Source of the DNA: OPU3-GD-OMZ sp964515235
Lineage (GTDB): Bacteria; Pseudomonadota; Gammaproteobacteria; Methylococcales; Methylomonadaceae
NCBI GenBank assembly: GCA_964515235.1
Contig: CAZEVO010000007.1
Location: forward strand, 3,484-67,483
Reading direction: 5' to 3'
Length of the DNA stretch: 64,000 bases
Notes under the pieces: model-generated
What the model was told of the DNA's origin: nothing
Seen by the model: the letters and a program-made list of their open reading frames with translations, nothing else
The model's database searches: none
Program-made: the position numbers and the translations under genes
In this document: positions 7,789 through 17,020 of the stretch, piece by piece
Numbering within the stretch: the first letter of the stretch is position 1
Layout: every line of letters begins with the position of its first letter

Positions 7789-8924
7789 TGAAGCAGAATG
7801 ATATCAAAGAGATTCCTCAATCAACTCCCGCTTTTTTGATTGATAAGGGTCAGGTTAGTCAGACGCTTCAATATTTACGGATTTTGAAGGAAAAAAGTCA
7901 GTGCAAGGTTCTATTTTCAGTTAAGTCTTTACCATTAACAGCAGTTATGGAACAAACCTTAACCGTTGTCGATGGTTTTTCGGTGAGCTCATTATTTGAA
8001 TTACGTTTAGCGGATGAAGTCGCTTCCAAGGGTTCTGACCTGCATGTAACGACACCCGGTTTAAAAAAGACTGAGTTTGATGAGGTAGCGTCACTATCAA
8101 CAGCGATTAGTTTTAATTCTTTAGAACAATACCAACAATTTATACCTTCTTTAAAAAAGGATTTTTCACCGGGACTCAGAATAAATCCAGAACTTTCTTT
8201 TGTAGAAGATGACCGCTATGATCCGTGTCGGACATTCTCAAAACTAGGGGTTCCCTTAAGCCAGTTATCAGGGCAACTCCCGAAAACTATCGAAGGGCTT
8301 CATTTTCACACGCTGTTTGGCAGTCATTATTTTCAGCCATTAGAACAAACGATGGCAAAAATAGAAGCGCAGTTGAGTTCTTCATTACGATCATTGCAGT
8401 GGCTTAATTTAGGAGGTGGTTATTTGTTTGATTCTGAGCAGGCACTCACCCCGTTGATCGCCCTGATTGTTAAACTGAAACAACAATATGCTTTAGACGT
8501 TTTTATTGAACCTGGAAATGGTATTGTGGGATCAGCAGGATTTTTAGTGGCTACCGTTATTGATTGTTTTTTACGCGAAGGCAAGGTTGTGGCGGTATTA
8601 GATACGTCAATAAACCATAACCCCGAGGTTTTTGAATACCAAAGAAAACCATTGTTAATTGAAGATTCTTTAACGGGAAAGCACCGTGCTATTTTGGTGG
8701 GGTGTACTTGTTTGGCGGGTGATATCTTTGGTGAATATTGTTTTAATAAGCCAGTTGCAATCGGTGACCGGGTTACTTTTAGCCATGTTGGAGCCTATAG
8801 CTTGATTAAGGCAAATCGTTTTAATGGCTATAACTTTCCAGATATTTATACTTTTGATAATTCAACAGTAGATAAAATTAAAACTTATGATTATTCGCAC
8901 TATCGTGCGCAGTGGTTAACCTAG
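7788..8924 (+). CDS. nspC: Carboxynorspermidine/carboxyspermidine decarboxylase
   Basis: This PLP-dependent fold-III (alanine racemase type) decarboxylase performs the last step of the carboxyspermidine/carboxynorspermidine route to triamines. Evidence: the PLP lysine in LFSVKSLPL, RINPELS, YDPCRTFSKLGV (the family's YDPC...SRLG), GLHFHTLFGSH, NLGGGY, EPGNG, and the C-terminal CTCLAGDIFGEY with the cofactor-site Cys. The 378 aa fit NspC, not DAP or arginine decarboxylase. The gene starts with GTG, overlapping the previous stop by one base. The usual partner, the dehydrogenase NspA/CASDH, is not adjacent, so whether the product is spermidine or norspermidine is open. Confidence 0.88.
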   Translation: MKQNDIKEIPQSTPAFLIDKGQVSQTLQYLRILKEKSQCKVLFSVKSLPLTAVMEQTLTVVDGFSVSSLFELRLADEVASKGSDLHVTTPGLKKTEFDEVASLSTAISFNSLEQYQQFIPSLKKDFSPGLRINPELSFVEDDRYDPCRTFSKLGVPLSQLSGQLPKTIEGLHFHTLFGSHYFQPLEQTMAKIEAQLSSSLRSLQWLNLGGGYLFDSEQALTPLIALIVKLKQQYALDVFIEPGNGIVGSAGFLVATVIDCFLREGKVVAVLDTSINHNPEVFEYQRKPLLIEDSLTGKHRAILVGCTCLAGDIFGEYCFNKPVAIGDRVTFSHVGAYSLIKANRFNGYNFPDIYTFDNSTVDKIKTYDYSHYRAQWLT

Positions 8925-8934
8925 AGGAATAGTA

Positions 8935-9927
8935 ATGAAAGCATTAGTAATGACAAATGTCGGCACCCCAGAGGTTTTGCAAATACAAGAGATTGATGAA
9001 CCAGTGATTAGCCAACCCTCGGAGGTTAAAATAAAATTATATGCTGCTGGTGTGAACCCCATTGATACTAAGATTAGACGTGGGGGGTTATTACAAGGTG
9101 AACGTTTTCCCGTTGTTTTGGGTTGCGATGGGGCTGGTGAAATCATTGAGATAGGATCTGGTGTCAGTCGTTATAAACCGGGTGATAAGGTTTGGTTTTG
9201 TCATGGGGGACTCGGTTTAGAACAAGGTAATTATGCACCTTTTAATGTGATTGACGAAAGGTGGGTAGCGGCAATGCCAAGCAATGCCCGTTTTGTTGAG
9301 GCTGCAGCGGCACCATTGGTATTAATTACTGCCTGGGGAGCTCTTTATAATCGTGGTCGATTACAGAAAGGTCAAACCGTCTTGATCCATGGAGGAGCAG
9401 GTGGTGTAGGCCATGTCGCTATACAATTAGCGAAATTAAAAGGCGCAAGAGTTATCACTACAGTTTCAAGTCATGAGAAGGCGCAATTTGTTAAGAATTT
9501 GGGTGCTGATGAGGTTATTATTTATCCTGCTGAAGATGTGCTGGGCCGGTTATTAGCATTAACGTCGGGGCAAGGTGCTGATTTAGTCTTTGATACGGTG
9601 GGCCGAGATATGTTTTTGTCATCCATTCCTATGACGGCACACTTTGGTACGTTAGTTTCTATTTTAGACCCAGGCCATTTTGATTTTCAGGAAGTCAGAA
9701 TGCGTAACCTCAGCCTTGCTTTTGAGTTGATGCTAACGCCGATGTTAAGAGGTTTGTCAAAAGCGCGTGACGAGCATATTGCTATTTTACAACAATGTGC
9801 TGAGTTTATGGAGTTAGGTCAGTTAGTTATTGAGGTCGGTGAGGTTTTTTCTTTAGTAAACGGTGCAGATGCGCATGTGATTATTGAGGAAGGCCATACA
9901 CAAGGAAAAGTTGTTTTAACGATGTAA
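8935..9927 (+). CDS. MDR-family NADPH:quinone oxidoreductase-like protein
   Basis: This 330 aa medium-chain dehydrogenase/reductase has a GroES-like N-terminal half (CDGAGEIIEIGSGVSRYKPGDKVW) and a Rossmann domain with the nucleotide motif HGGAGGVGHVAIQLAK. The structural-zinc cysteine cluster of alcohol dehydrogenases is absent, which places it with zinc-independent quinone oxidoreductase/zeta-crystallin types. These use NAD(P)H to reduce quinones or enones; the real substrate cannot be told from sequence. It lies 10 bp after nspC on the same strand, so it is probably co-transcribed, but no functional link is evident. Confidence 0.85.
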   Translation: MKALVMTNVGTPEVLQIQEIDEPVISQPSEVKIKLYAAGVNPIDTKIRRGGLLQGERFPVVLGCDGAGEIIEIGSGVSRYKPGDKVWFCHGGLGLEQGNYAPFNVIDERWVAAMPSNARFVEAAAAPLVLITAWGALYNRGRLQKGQTVLIHGGAGGVGHVAIQLAKLKGARVITTVSSHEKAQFVKNLGADEVIIYPAEDVLGRLLALTSGQGADLVFDTVGRDMFLSSIPMTAHFGTLVSILDPGHFDFQEVRMRNLSLAFELMLTPMLRGLSKARDEHIAILQQCAEFMELGQLVIEVGEVFSLVNGADAHVIIEEGHTQGKVVLTM

Positions 9928-9998
9928 CCAGAGCGTAATGAAATGATGTGATGGTGAGTTTTCATTCGTATTATTTAGTCGGCTTGTAAACAGGTGTG

Positions 9999-12335
9999 AT
10001 GACGAAAAAAAGAAAATCTAGGAAGACGAAAAGGAGGACAGTGAAACGTCCTTTCTCAATGGTTTTTCAGTTAAAAAAAGCAGTTCTTTTTTTCATAATT
10101 GCATTTGGGTTTATTGGACTTTCTTATGTGGGTTATTTGGATTACATTGTTTGCAAACAATTTCAAGGGAAGCGTTGGTCGTTACCTGCCAAGGTTTTTG
10201 CAAGTCCGACAGAGTTGTTTGTTGGTAGCCATTTATCAGTTCAAGAGACTAGGCAACTACTTCAGCAATTACAGTATACCGAAGATAGGCTTTTAACCAA
10301 GGAAGGCTCGTTTTACAGAAAAGGGCAGTCAATTATCTTACGAACTAGAAGTTTTAAGTTTTGGGATAAGGCTGAAATTAGTAGGCAATTACGATTGGTT
10401 TTTAAAGACAATACCTTATTGTCTTTGGTTAACGTACAAAGTGGGCGTCAATTGGCAATTGTGCGATTAGATCCAGCTTTGATTGGTAGTTTTTACCCGA
10501 TGTTGAAAGAGGATCGAAGGCTAATAGATTTAAATCAGGTTCCTCAGGCTCTAATCGATGGATTAATTGCGACCGAAGATAGAGGGTTTTATGAACATTA
10601 TGGTATCTCGTTAAAGGCGATTGTGCGAGCGTTTTGGGTTAATGTGAAAGCAGGAGGTATTGTTCAAGGAGGTAGTACGTTAACACAGCAACTTGTTAAG
10701 AATTTTTTTCTCTCTCCTCAGCGTAGTTTATGGCGGAAATTTAATGAAGCATTAATGGCTATCATCTTAGAATTCCGGTTTGAAAAGAATGATATTCTTG
10801 AAGGTTATTTGAATGAGGTTTATTTAGGGCAGAATGGTGCTAGTGCAGTACATGGTTTTGGGTTAGCGAGTGAGTTTTATTTTTCAAAACCCTTAGGGGA
10901 ATTAGAGCGGCATCAACTTGCAACACTCGTGGGTTTAGTTCGGGGGCCGATTTATTACAATCCAAAAAGGCATCCTGAAAGAATTATGAAGCGGCGTAAT
11001 CTTGTTCTCGATGAGATGGCTAAACAAGGCTATATTACCGTTGCCGAGGCAACTTATTCTAAAAAACAAGGATTAACCGTGGTGCCTTTTAGGCGGCAAG
11101 CGATTAATCGGTATCCTGCTTTTTTGGAATTAGTCAGAAGACAATTAACACAAGAATATCGTGATGATGATTTAACATCAAATGGATTGAGAATCTTTAC
11201 TACGATTGATGTTCGAGTGCAACAAAAGATGGAGCAAGTCATTGTTAAGAAACTGGAACAACTCGAATTACGTAAAGGAACTGATAACTTACAGTCTGCG
11301 GTAGTTGTAACGCAACCGGGTAGCGGAGAAATTATGGCTTTAAGTGGTGGGCGCAATGCTCATGTGGTTGGTTTTAATCGAGCCATGGATGCAATTCGCC
11401 CCATTGGATCACTGATTAAACCAGCCATATATCTAACAGCACTAGAGCAAGCGGATCGCTACAATATCACCACGTTATTGAGTGATCATCCGGTACAGTT
11501 AACTAGTCGAACAGGTTCGAGTTGGACGCCGAGAAATTATGATGGGCGTAGTCACGGTTACGTTCCATTACATACGGCCTTATCCCACTCCTATAATTTA
11601 GCCACAGTTCGTTTGGGTATGTCGGTGGGTATTGGGCATGTGGCTAAGACCTTGAGAGATTTAGGAGTAAAAAGGCCAATTAAACTTTATCCTTCTTTGT
11701 TATTAGGTGCGACTGCTTTTACGCCACTAGAAGTGAGTCAGATGTATTTGACTTTGGCTGGAGATGGCTTTGCTATGCCGTTACGAGCTATTCGATCGGT
11801 TATGTCTTCAGAAGGTAAGTCATTACAACGTTATCCTTATTCGGTTAGGCAAGCGCTTGATTCGGGAGCAACTTTTTTAACCAATACCTTGTTACAAGAA
11901 GTGATGACTGAAGGTACCGGTCGTTTAGCTTACAATAAAATATCCAAGTCATTTAACGTTGCTGGTAAAACAGGGACTACAAATGATTTGCGAGATAGTT
12001 GGTTTTCGGGTTTTAGTGGGGATTATTTAGTGACGGTTTGGTTGGGACGAGATGATAACAAGCCGACGGGATTAACCGGTGCAACTGGGGCATTGAGTCT
12101 GTGGACAGATTTGATGGTTCAAATTATGCGCCAACCCTTGCTCTTGAGCGCACCAGAGTCAATTGAGAAAGTTTGGGTCGATCCTGTTACACGGTTACGT
12201 GCTAATTCAGCATGTTCCGGTGCACAGGTTTGGCCTTATAAAAAAGGGTCTGCGCCTAAGGGTTTCTCGCCATGTGTAACAACCCCAGTTAATCAGGCGC
12301 ATGAATGGTTAAATAAAATGATGGGTGATAATTAA
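9999..12335 (+). CDS. mrcB: Bifunctional penicillin-binding protein 1B
   Basis: This class A PBP (778 aa) polymerises and cross-links peptidoglycan. It has a basic cytoplasmic tail rich in Lys/Arg, one membrane anchor (about residues 28-48), a short UB2H-like region, the GT51 glycosyltransferase domain with ATEDRGFYEHYG and GGSTLTQQLVKN plus NEVYLGQ, and the transpeptidase domain with the SxxK motif GSLIKP, SYN in SHSYNLA and KTGTTNDLRDSWF. UB2H placement and motif order favour PBP1B over PBP1A. The ATG at 9999 is preceded by a GTG at 9996; AGG at 9992-9994 spaces better to the ATG. Confidence 0.93.
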   Translation: MTKKRKSRKTKRRTVKRPFSMVFQLKKAVLFFIIAFGFIGLSYVGYLDYIVCKQFQGKRWSLPAKVFASPTELFVGSHLSVQETRQLLQQLQYTEDRLLTKEGSFYRKGQSIILRTRSFKFWDKAEISRQLRLVFKDNTLLSLVNVQSGRQLAIVRLDPALIGSFYPMLKEDRRLIDLNQVPQALIDGLIATEDRGFYEHYGISLKAIVRAFWVNVKAGGIVQGGSTLTQQLVKNFFLSPQRSLWRKFNEALMAIILEFRFEKNDILEGYLNEVYLGQNGASAVHGFGLASEFYFSKPLGELERHQLATLVGLVRGPIYYNPKRHPERIMKRRNLVLDEMAKQGYITVAEATYSKKQGLTVVPFRRQAINRYPAFLELVRRQLTQEYRDDDLTSNGLRIFTTIDVRVQQKMEQVIVKKLEQLELRKGTDNLQSAVVVTQPGSGEIMALSGGRNAHVVGFNRAMDAIRPIGSLIKPAIYLTALEQADRYNITTLLSDHPVQLTSRTGSSWTPRNYDGRSHGYVPLHTALSHSYNLATVRLGMSVGIGHVAKTLRDLGVKRPIKLYPSLLLGATAFTPLEVSQMYLTLAGDGFAMPLRAIRSVMSSEGKSLQRYPYSVRQALDSGATFLTNTLLQEVMTEGTGRLAYNKISKSFNVAGKTGTTNDLRDSWFSGFSGDYLVTVWLGRDDNKPTGLTGATGALSLWTDLMVQIMRQPLLLSAPESIEKVWVDPVTRLRANSACSGAQVWPYKKGSAPKGFSPCVTTPVNQAHEWLNKMMGDN

Positions 12336-12370
12336 ATGGTTGTCTCTTTATTACAATGGTTGGATCGGAA

Positions 12371-12994
12371 ATGAATAAGTTGATTTTAGGGTTAAGTATG
12401 AGTTTGTTTTCAATGGCTATTCTTGCCGGCAATAGCAATAAAGGTATTGAAGCCTTGCAGTTATTTTTTAATACCACAGAGTCTATGTCTGCAACATTCT
12501 TACAAACGAACTGGGATGAGCAAAATCAGATAACAGAACAGAGTGAAGGGGAATTTGTTTTATTAAAGCCTGATAGTTTTTTTTGGCATTATCAGCGTCC
12601 TTTTGTTCAGAAAATTGTAGCTAAGAATAATAAAGTTTGGTTTTATGATGTTGACTTGGAGCAAGTAACAGTTAAAAGAACGGATAAGTTAATTGGGTTT
12701 TCTCCTTTGTTGTTTCTGACCGGCGCGGTAGACTTGGAGCATGATTTTTCAGTCGAAATTGATTCAACTGATAGTACAGTGACCTGGTTGCATGTTATAC
12801 CTAAAGCAGAGAATAGTAGTTTTGAATTTATAAGATTGGGTTTAGAGGAAGGGCAATTATTTGCGATGGAGTTTGGTGATAATTTTGGTCAAAAAACCCA
12901 GTTAAAATTTACCGGTATGGAAGTTAATAGTACAGTTGATCCATCGCTGTTTGCTTTTAAGATACCGGTGGGAGTCGATATTTTTGAGGAATAA
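12371..12994 (+). CDS. lolA: Outer-membrane lipoprotein carrier protein LolA
   Basis: LolA is the periplasmic chaperone that carries lipoproteins from LolCDE to LolB. This 207 aa protein has a signal peptide (KLILGLSMSLFSMAILAG), then the LolA fold with TFLQTN, a GEFVLLKPDSFFWHYQRPF segment typical of the family, and VWFYDVDLEQVTV. I chose the ATG at 12371: it gives a clean signal peptide, while an upstream TTG at 12356 adds charged residues before it. It is followed 5 bp later by rarA, the conserved lolA-rarA pair. Confidence 0.93.
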   Translation: MNKLILGLSMSLFSMAILAGNSNKGIEALQLFFNTTESMSATFLQTNWDEQNQITEQSEGEFVLLKPDSFFWHYQRPFVQKIVAKNNKVWFYDVDLEQVTVKRTDKLIGFSPLLFLTGAVDLEHDFSVEIDSTDSTVTWLHVIPKAENSSFEFIRLGLEEGQLFAMEFGDNFGQKTQLKFTGMEVNSTVDPSLFAFKIPVGVDIFEE

Positions 12995-12999
12995 ATGAA

Positions 13000-14307
13000 A
13001 TGGATAGGTCTCAGCCATTAGCCGAACGTATGCGACCTATTGAGGTTGGCGACTTTGTTGGTCAGAAGCATTTATTGCTGCCGGGTAAACCCTTATATGA
13101 GGCAATTAAATCCGGCCGTCTGCATTCTATGATTTTTTGGGGTGGACCCGGAACGGGAAAAACAACATTGGCGCGAATGATTGCAAGGCATTCTGATGCT
13201 CTTTTTATCCCTTTGTCAGCAGTATTAGCTGGAGTTAAAGATATTCGCTCGGCAGTGAACGAGGCGCAACAATTATTACGCAGTGAAAACAGGCGGACTA
13301 TTTTATTTGTTGATGAAGTACACCGATTTAATAAGTCTCAGCAGGATGCTTTCTTGCCTCATGTGGAAGATGGAACGATTTTTTTTATTGGGGCAACTAC
13401 TGAGAATCCATCGTTTTCATTAAATAATGCATTATTATCAAGGGCGCATGTTTATGTTCTTAATGCGCTGACTGAGGAAGATTTGATCAGTGTAATCAGG
13501 CAAGCATTAGATCATCAAGGCAAAGGGTTCGGGGGGCGTTTTAGTATAGATGAGATTGTAATCCAACAATTTGCTCAGGCAGCGGACGGGGATGCGCGAC
13601 GAGCCTTGAATCTCTTGGCTATAGCAACTGAAATCGCTGAATCTCAAGAGGTCTCTGTGATTAATGCGGAGATCGCTCAGGAGGTCTTGTCGAGTGATGT
13701 GCGTCGATTTGATAATCAGGGAGAGGAGTTTTATAACCAAATTTCAGCCTTACATAAAGCCGTGCGTGGAAGCGCGCCTGATGCGGCACTTTATTGGTTA
13801 TGTCGAATGTTAGACGGTGGTTGTGATCCTAGCTATTTGGCGAGACGGATTGTCCGAATTGCATCGGAAGATATTGGGAATGCCGACCCAAGAGCATTGC
13901 AGTTAGCAATGAATGCTTGGGATGCGCAGCAGCGCCTAGGCAGTCCGGAGGGGGAGTTGGTTTTAGCACAAGCAGTTATTTATATGGCATGCGCTGCAAA
14001 AAGTAATGCCGTTTATGTTGCTTATAAAGCTGCTATGCAAGCCGCTAAAAATAGTGGGTCACTGGCAGTCCCGTTACATTTAAGGAATGCACCCAGTAAG
14101 TTAATGGACTCGATAGGTTATGGGAAAGGATATCGTTATGCCCATAATGAGCCGGAAGGGTATGCGGCTGGTGAAAATTATTTTCCGGAGGAGCTTCTTG
14201 GTAGTAGTTTCTATACACCGGTTTCAAGAGGGCTTGAAATTAAAATTAATGAGAAATTAAACAACCTTAAGATCCTTGATCGTCAAGCTTTAAAAAAGAG
14301 TAAGTAA
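13000..14307 (+). CDS. rarA: Replication-associated recombination protein A (RarA/MgsA)
   Basis: This AAA+ ATPase of the clamp-loader/RarA-WRNIP1 class acts at stalled replication forks and gaps. In its 435 aa, Walker A is GGPGTGKTT (residues 48-56), Walker B is ILFVDEVHRF (about 101-110), sensor 1 is GATTENPSF and sensor 2 lies near DGDARRALN. The C-terminal tetramerisation region follows (LYWLCRMLDGG, EDIGNADPRAL). It follows lolA by 5 bp. In many relatives crcB and serS come next; here those two lie together about 44 kb away, so the ancestral cluster appears split. Confidence 0.96.
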   Translation: MDRSQPLAERMRPIEVGDFVGQKHLLLPGKPLYEAIKSGRLHSMIFWGGPGTGKTTLARMIARHSDALFIPLSAVLAGVKDIRSAVNEAQQLLRSENRRTILFVDEVHRFNKSQQDAFLPHVEDGTIFFIGATTENPSFSLNNALLSRAHVYVLNALTEEDLISVIRQALDHQGKGFGGRFSIDEIVIQQFAQAADGDARRALNLLAIATEIAESQEVSVINAEIAQEVLSSDVRRFDNQGEEFYNQISALHKAVRGSAPDAALYWLCRMLDGGCDPSYLARRIVRIASEDIGNADPRALQLAMNAWDAQQRLGSPEGELVLAQAVIYMACAAKSNAVYVAYKAAMQAAKNSGSLAVPLHLRNAPSKLMDSIGYGKGYRYAHNEPEGYAAGENYFPEELLGSSFYTPVSRGLEIKINEKLNNLKILDRQALKKSK

Positions 14308-14457
14308 GTTTCTAAGTCAATTAACGCTTGGCTGTGTTTAGTCTTGGGTGGAAGTCCAAGAGAATATCGCATTCTTCTCGTTTAGATGGTAGAATACGGC
14401 GCAGATTTATGAAAATAGCTGATTTTTATAGTTAACTTCCCTCTAATGTAGATACCT

Positions 14458-15420
14458 ATGGACTTAAAGTTTCTTGATTTTGAACAACCGATTGCTGAGC
14501 TGAACGCAAAAATTGAAGAATTGCGTAATGTTAAATTTGATGACGATATTGACATTGAAGATACTTTAAAGCAATTAGAGAGTAAGAATCAGGAACTGAC
14601 AGAGTCCATTTACTCCAAATTATCAGATTGGCAGATATCTCAGGTATCACGTCATCCAGGACGACCTTATACGCTCGATTATATTGAGCATATGTTTACT
14701 GATTTTTGTGAGCTTCATGGTGATCGTGCCTTTGCTGATGATCCTGCTATTGTTTGTGGCTTAGCTAAATTAGAGGGTCAAGCAATTATGATTATTGGCC
14801 ATCAAAAAGGGCGAGATACCAAGGAAAAAATTTATCGAAACTTTGGAATGCCTAAGCCAGAGGGTTATCGCAAGGCGTTACGAATGATGAAGTTGGCAGA
14901 ACGATTTAATTTGCCGGTGATCTGTTTGATTGATACGCCAGGTGCGTATCCGGGTATTGGGGCTGAAGAACGCGGTCAAAGTGAAGCCATTGCCCGAAAC
15001 TTATTTGAGATGGCGCGCATTAAAACACCAATAATTTGTACGATTATTGGCGAGGGCGGTTCTGGGGGTGCACTGGCGATTGGTGTCGGTGATCGGCTGC
15101 TTATGTTGGAGTACAGTACTTATTCGGTGATTTCTCCAGAGGGTTGTGCCTCTATCTTGTGGAAGAGTTCCGAGAAAGCAGAACTTGCTGCCGAGGCAAT
15201 GGGCATTGTTTCTGATCGCGTGAGAGAGGCGGGGCTTTTGGATGAGGTTGTTCGTGAGCCGTTAGGCGGTGGTCATCGTGATTTTCAACAAGTTGCTAGT
15301 AATTTAAAAATAGCTTTGTTGAGGCATTTACAGTTTTTACGTGAAGAATCTATTGATGAATTATTAGAGAAGCGCTATCAAAGAATTATGGGATTTGGTG
15401 CGTTTTCTGATGAGGACTAA
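14458..15420 (+). CDS. accA: Acetyl-CoA carboxylase carboxyltransferase subunit alpha
   Basis: AccA with AccD transfers the carboxyl group from carboxybiotin to acetyl-CoA, giving malonyl-CoA, the committed step of fatty acid synthesis. The 320 aa are normal. Visible features are the N-terminal coiled-coil, GHQKGRDTKEKIYRNFGM, the crotonase-fold loop IDTPGAYPGIGAEERGQSEA, GEGGSGGALAIGVGD and SPEGCASILWKS. The 150 bp upstream holds a possible extended -10 (TGGTAGAAT, 14387-14395), so accA may start a new transcription unit. It lies upstream of tilS as in many Gammaproteobacteria. Confidence 0.97.
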   Translation: MDLKFLDFEQPIAELNAKIEELRNVKFDDDIDIEDTLKQLESKNQELTESIYSKLSDWQISQVSRHPGRPYTLDYIEHMFTDFCELHGDRAFADDPAIVCGLAKLEGQAIMIIGHQKGRDTKEKIYRNFGMPKPEGYRKALRMMKLAERFNLPVICLIDTPGAYPGIGAEERGQSEAIARNLFEMARIKTPIICTIIGEGGSGGALAIGVGDRLLMLEYSTYSVISPEGCASILWKSSEKAELAAEAMGIVSDRVREAGLLDEVVREPLGGGHRDFQQVASNLKIALLRHLQFLREESIDELLEKRYQRIMGFGAFSDED

Positions 15421-15563
15421 TTCCTTTTTTCTCGTGGCAGTTGTTTGTTAACGTATCTTCTGAGTTGAATTTTTTGGTTCTTGGGATGACTTAGTGCTTC
15501 CGAGTTTAAGCGTTATGATAAATCAGTGCTTATGGTTTTTTTCAATTTGAAAGGTTGTTGAGG

Positions 15564-16928
15564 GTGTTAACCCCCGAAGTACTATTTCGAATTTTACAGC
15601 GTTACTGGCAAGGGGAAAAAGTTTTTGTCGCCTATAGTGGCGGATGTGATTCCCATGTTTTATTGCATCTATGTGTGCAGATTCCTGCATTATCTGAATC
15701 GATTACAGCCGTTTATATTGACCATGGGTTACAGGAATGTTCATCAGGCTGGGGTGAGCATTGTCAGCAGATTGCTGGCCAACTAGGGGTTAAATTTAAA
15801 AAAATTTCTTTAACGTTGTTACCTGTTCCAGGTGAAAGTCCTGAGGCAGTTGCGCGAGACGCACGCTATCAGGCCATAGCGTCATTGTTAGCGCCAGACG
15901 ACCTTGTTTTAACCGCCCATCACCAAGAAGATCAATATGAAACAATTTTATTGAAAATGTTTAGAGGTGCTGGGTTGCTCGGGTTATCAGGGATTTCAGA
16001 GCATTCTAATTTAGGGGTGGGACAATTAATTAGACCTCTGATAGGGGTCAGCAAAAAATCGATTAACGATTATGCGATAGGCAATCAACTTAAGTTCATT
16101 CAGGATCCCAGTAATGCTTGTGTTGATTTTGATAGAAACTATTTGCGTAATATTATTACTCCGTTGTTAAAAGAGCGTTGGCCATCTGTGGATTCCACAG
16201 TAAGCCGTGCTGGGCGTCATTGCCATCAAGGGAATGTGTTGATTTCTGAATTGATTGATCCTGTCTTTATGCAGGTGTTTTGTCAGCAAGATCAGACGCT
16301 ATCCGTTAATTTACTAAATGGCTTAACTCCCTATGTTCAGGCGATGGTTATTCGTTCTTGGTTTAAGTGGCGGGAATTGGAAATGCCTTCTGAGCGGTCA
16401 ATTAATTTATTACTAAGAGAGGTGTTAGTTGCGAGTAAAGACCGTAGCCCAGAGTTAATCATTGGTGATTATTGTGTTCGCCGGTTTCAAGATAAGTTGT
16501 ATTTATTAAAAGTCTTGTTGCCGGTGGATTTGGATTTTGAACAACGATGGCCGCATGGGAAAGATATTTTAATATTAAAGAATAATGGAAAGTTAGAGCG
16601 GATTGGTCTAGAAGAAAGGGCGGATGCGTGGGGTTTTTGGGAGCAATATAAAGTAACTGTTCGTTATCGACAAGGCGGGGAAAGGATTAGTCTACCGGGG
16701 CGTACAGGGACGCATTTAGTAAAGAAATTATTTCAGGAAGCTAAGGTTCCGCCATGGTTGCGGTCTCGGATGCCGTTTATTTTTTTTGATGAACAGTTAG
16801 CTGCTGTTGGAGATAAATGGGTTGCAGATGCATTTTACGAAATCTCAGAGGCTCATAAATTACAGTTTAAATGGACTTTAGCAACCAATAACAGGAAAGA
16901 GAATGACGAAAAGGCGAATAACAATTAA
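15564..16928 (+). CDS. tilS: tRNA(Ile)-lysidine synthase TilS
   Basis: TilS uses ATP and lysine to convert C34 of the CAU-anticodon tRNA-Ile into lysidine, switching its identity from Met to Ile; it is essential. The protein has about 454 aa. The N-terminal PP-loop is AYSGGCDSHVLLH, followed by DHGLQ and AHHQEDQYET, and the C-terminal domain has RTGTHLVKKLFQEAKVPPWLR. I prefer the GTG at 15564 because GAAAGG (15549-15554) sits 9 nt before it; TTG codons at 15555 and 15558 are alternatives. Not all of the order accA-tilS-pyrG need be one operon. Confidence 0.94.
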   Translation: MLTPEVLFRILQRYWQGEKVFVAYSGGCDSHVLLHLCVQIPALSESITAVYIDHGLQECSSGWGEHCQQIAGQLGVKFKKISLTLLPVPGESPEAVARDARYQAIASLLAPDDLVLTAHHQEDQYETILLKMFRGAGLLGLSGISEHSNLGVGQLIRPLIGVSKKSINDYAIGNQLKFIQDPSNACVDFDRNYLRNIITPLLKERWPSVDSTVSRAGRHCHQGNVLISELIDPVFMQVFCQQDQTLSVNLLNGLTPYVQAMVIRSWFKWRELEMPSERSINLLLREVLVASKDRSPELIIGDYCVRRFQDKLYLLKVLLPVDLDFEQRWPHGKDILILKNNGKLERIGLEERADAWGFWEQYKVTVRYRQGGERISLPGRTGTHLVKKLFQEAKVPPWLRSRMPFIFFDEQLAAVGDKWVADAFYEISEAHKLQFKWTLATNNRKENDEKANNN

Positions 16929-17020
16929 AATAGGCTTATAAATAAAACTTTGTTATCGTGAGATAATCAGGTATTAAGTTAAGTCGATTCGATAAATCAG
17001 AGAGAAAGTCCTACTATTTT

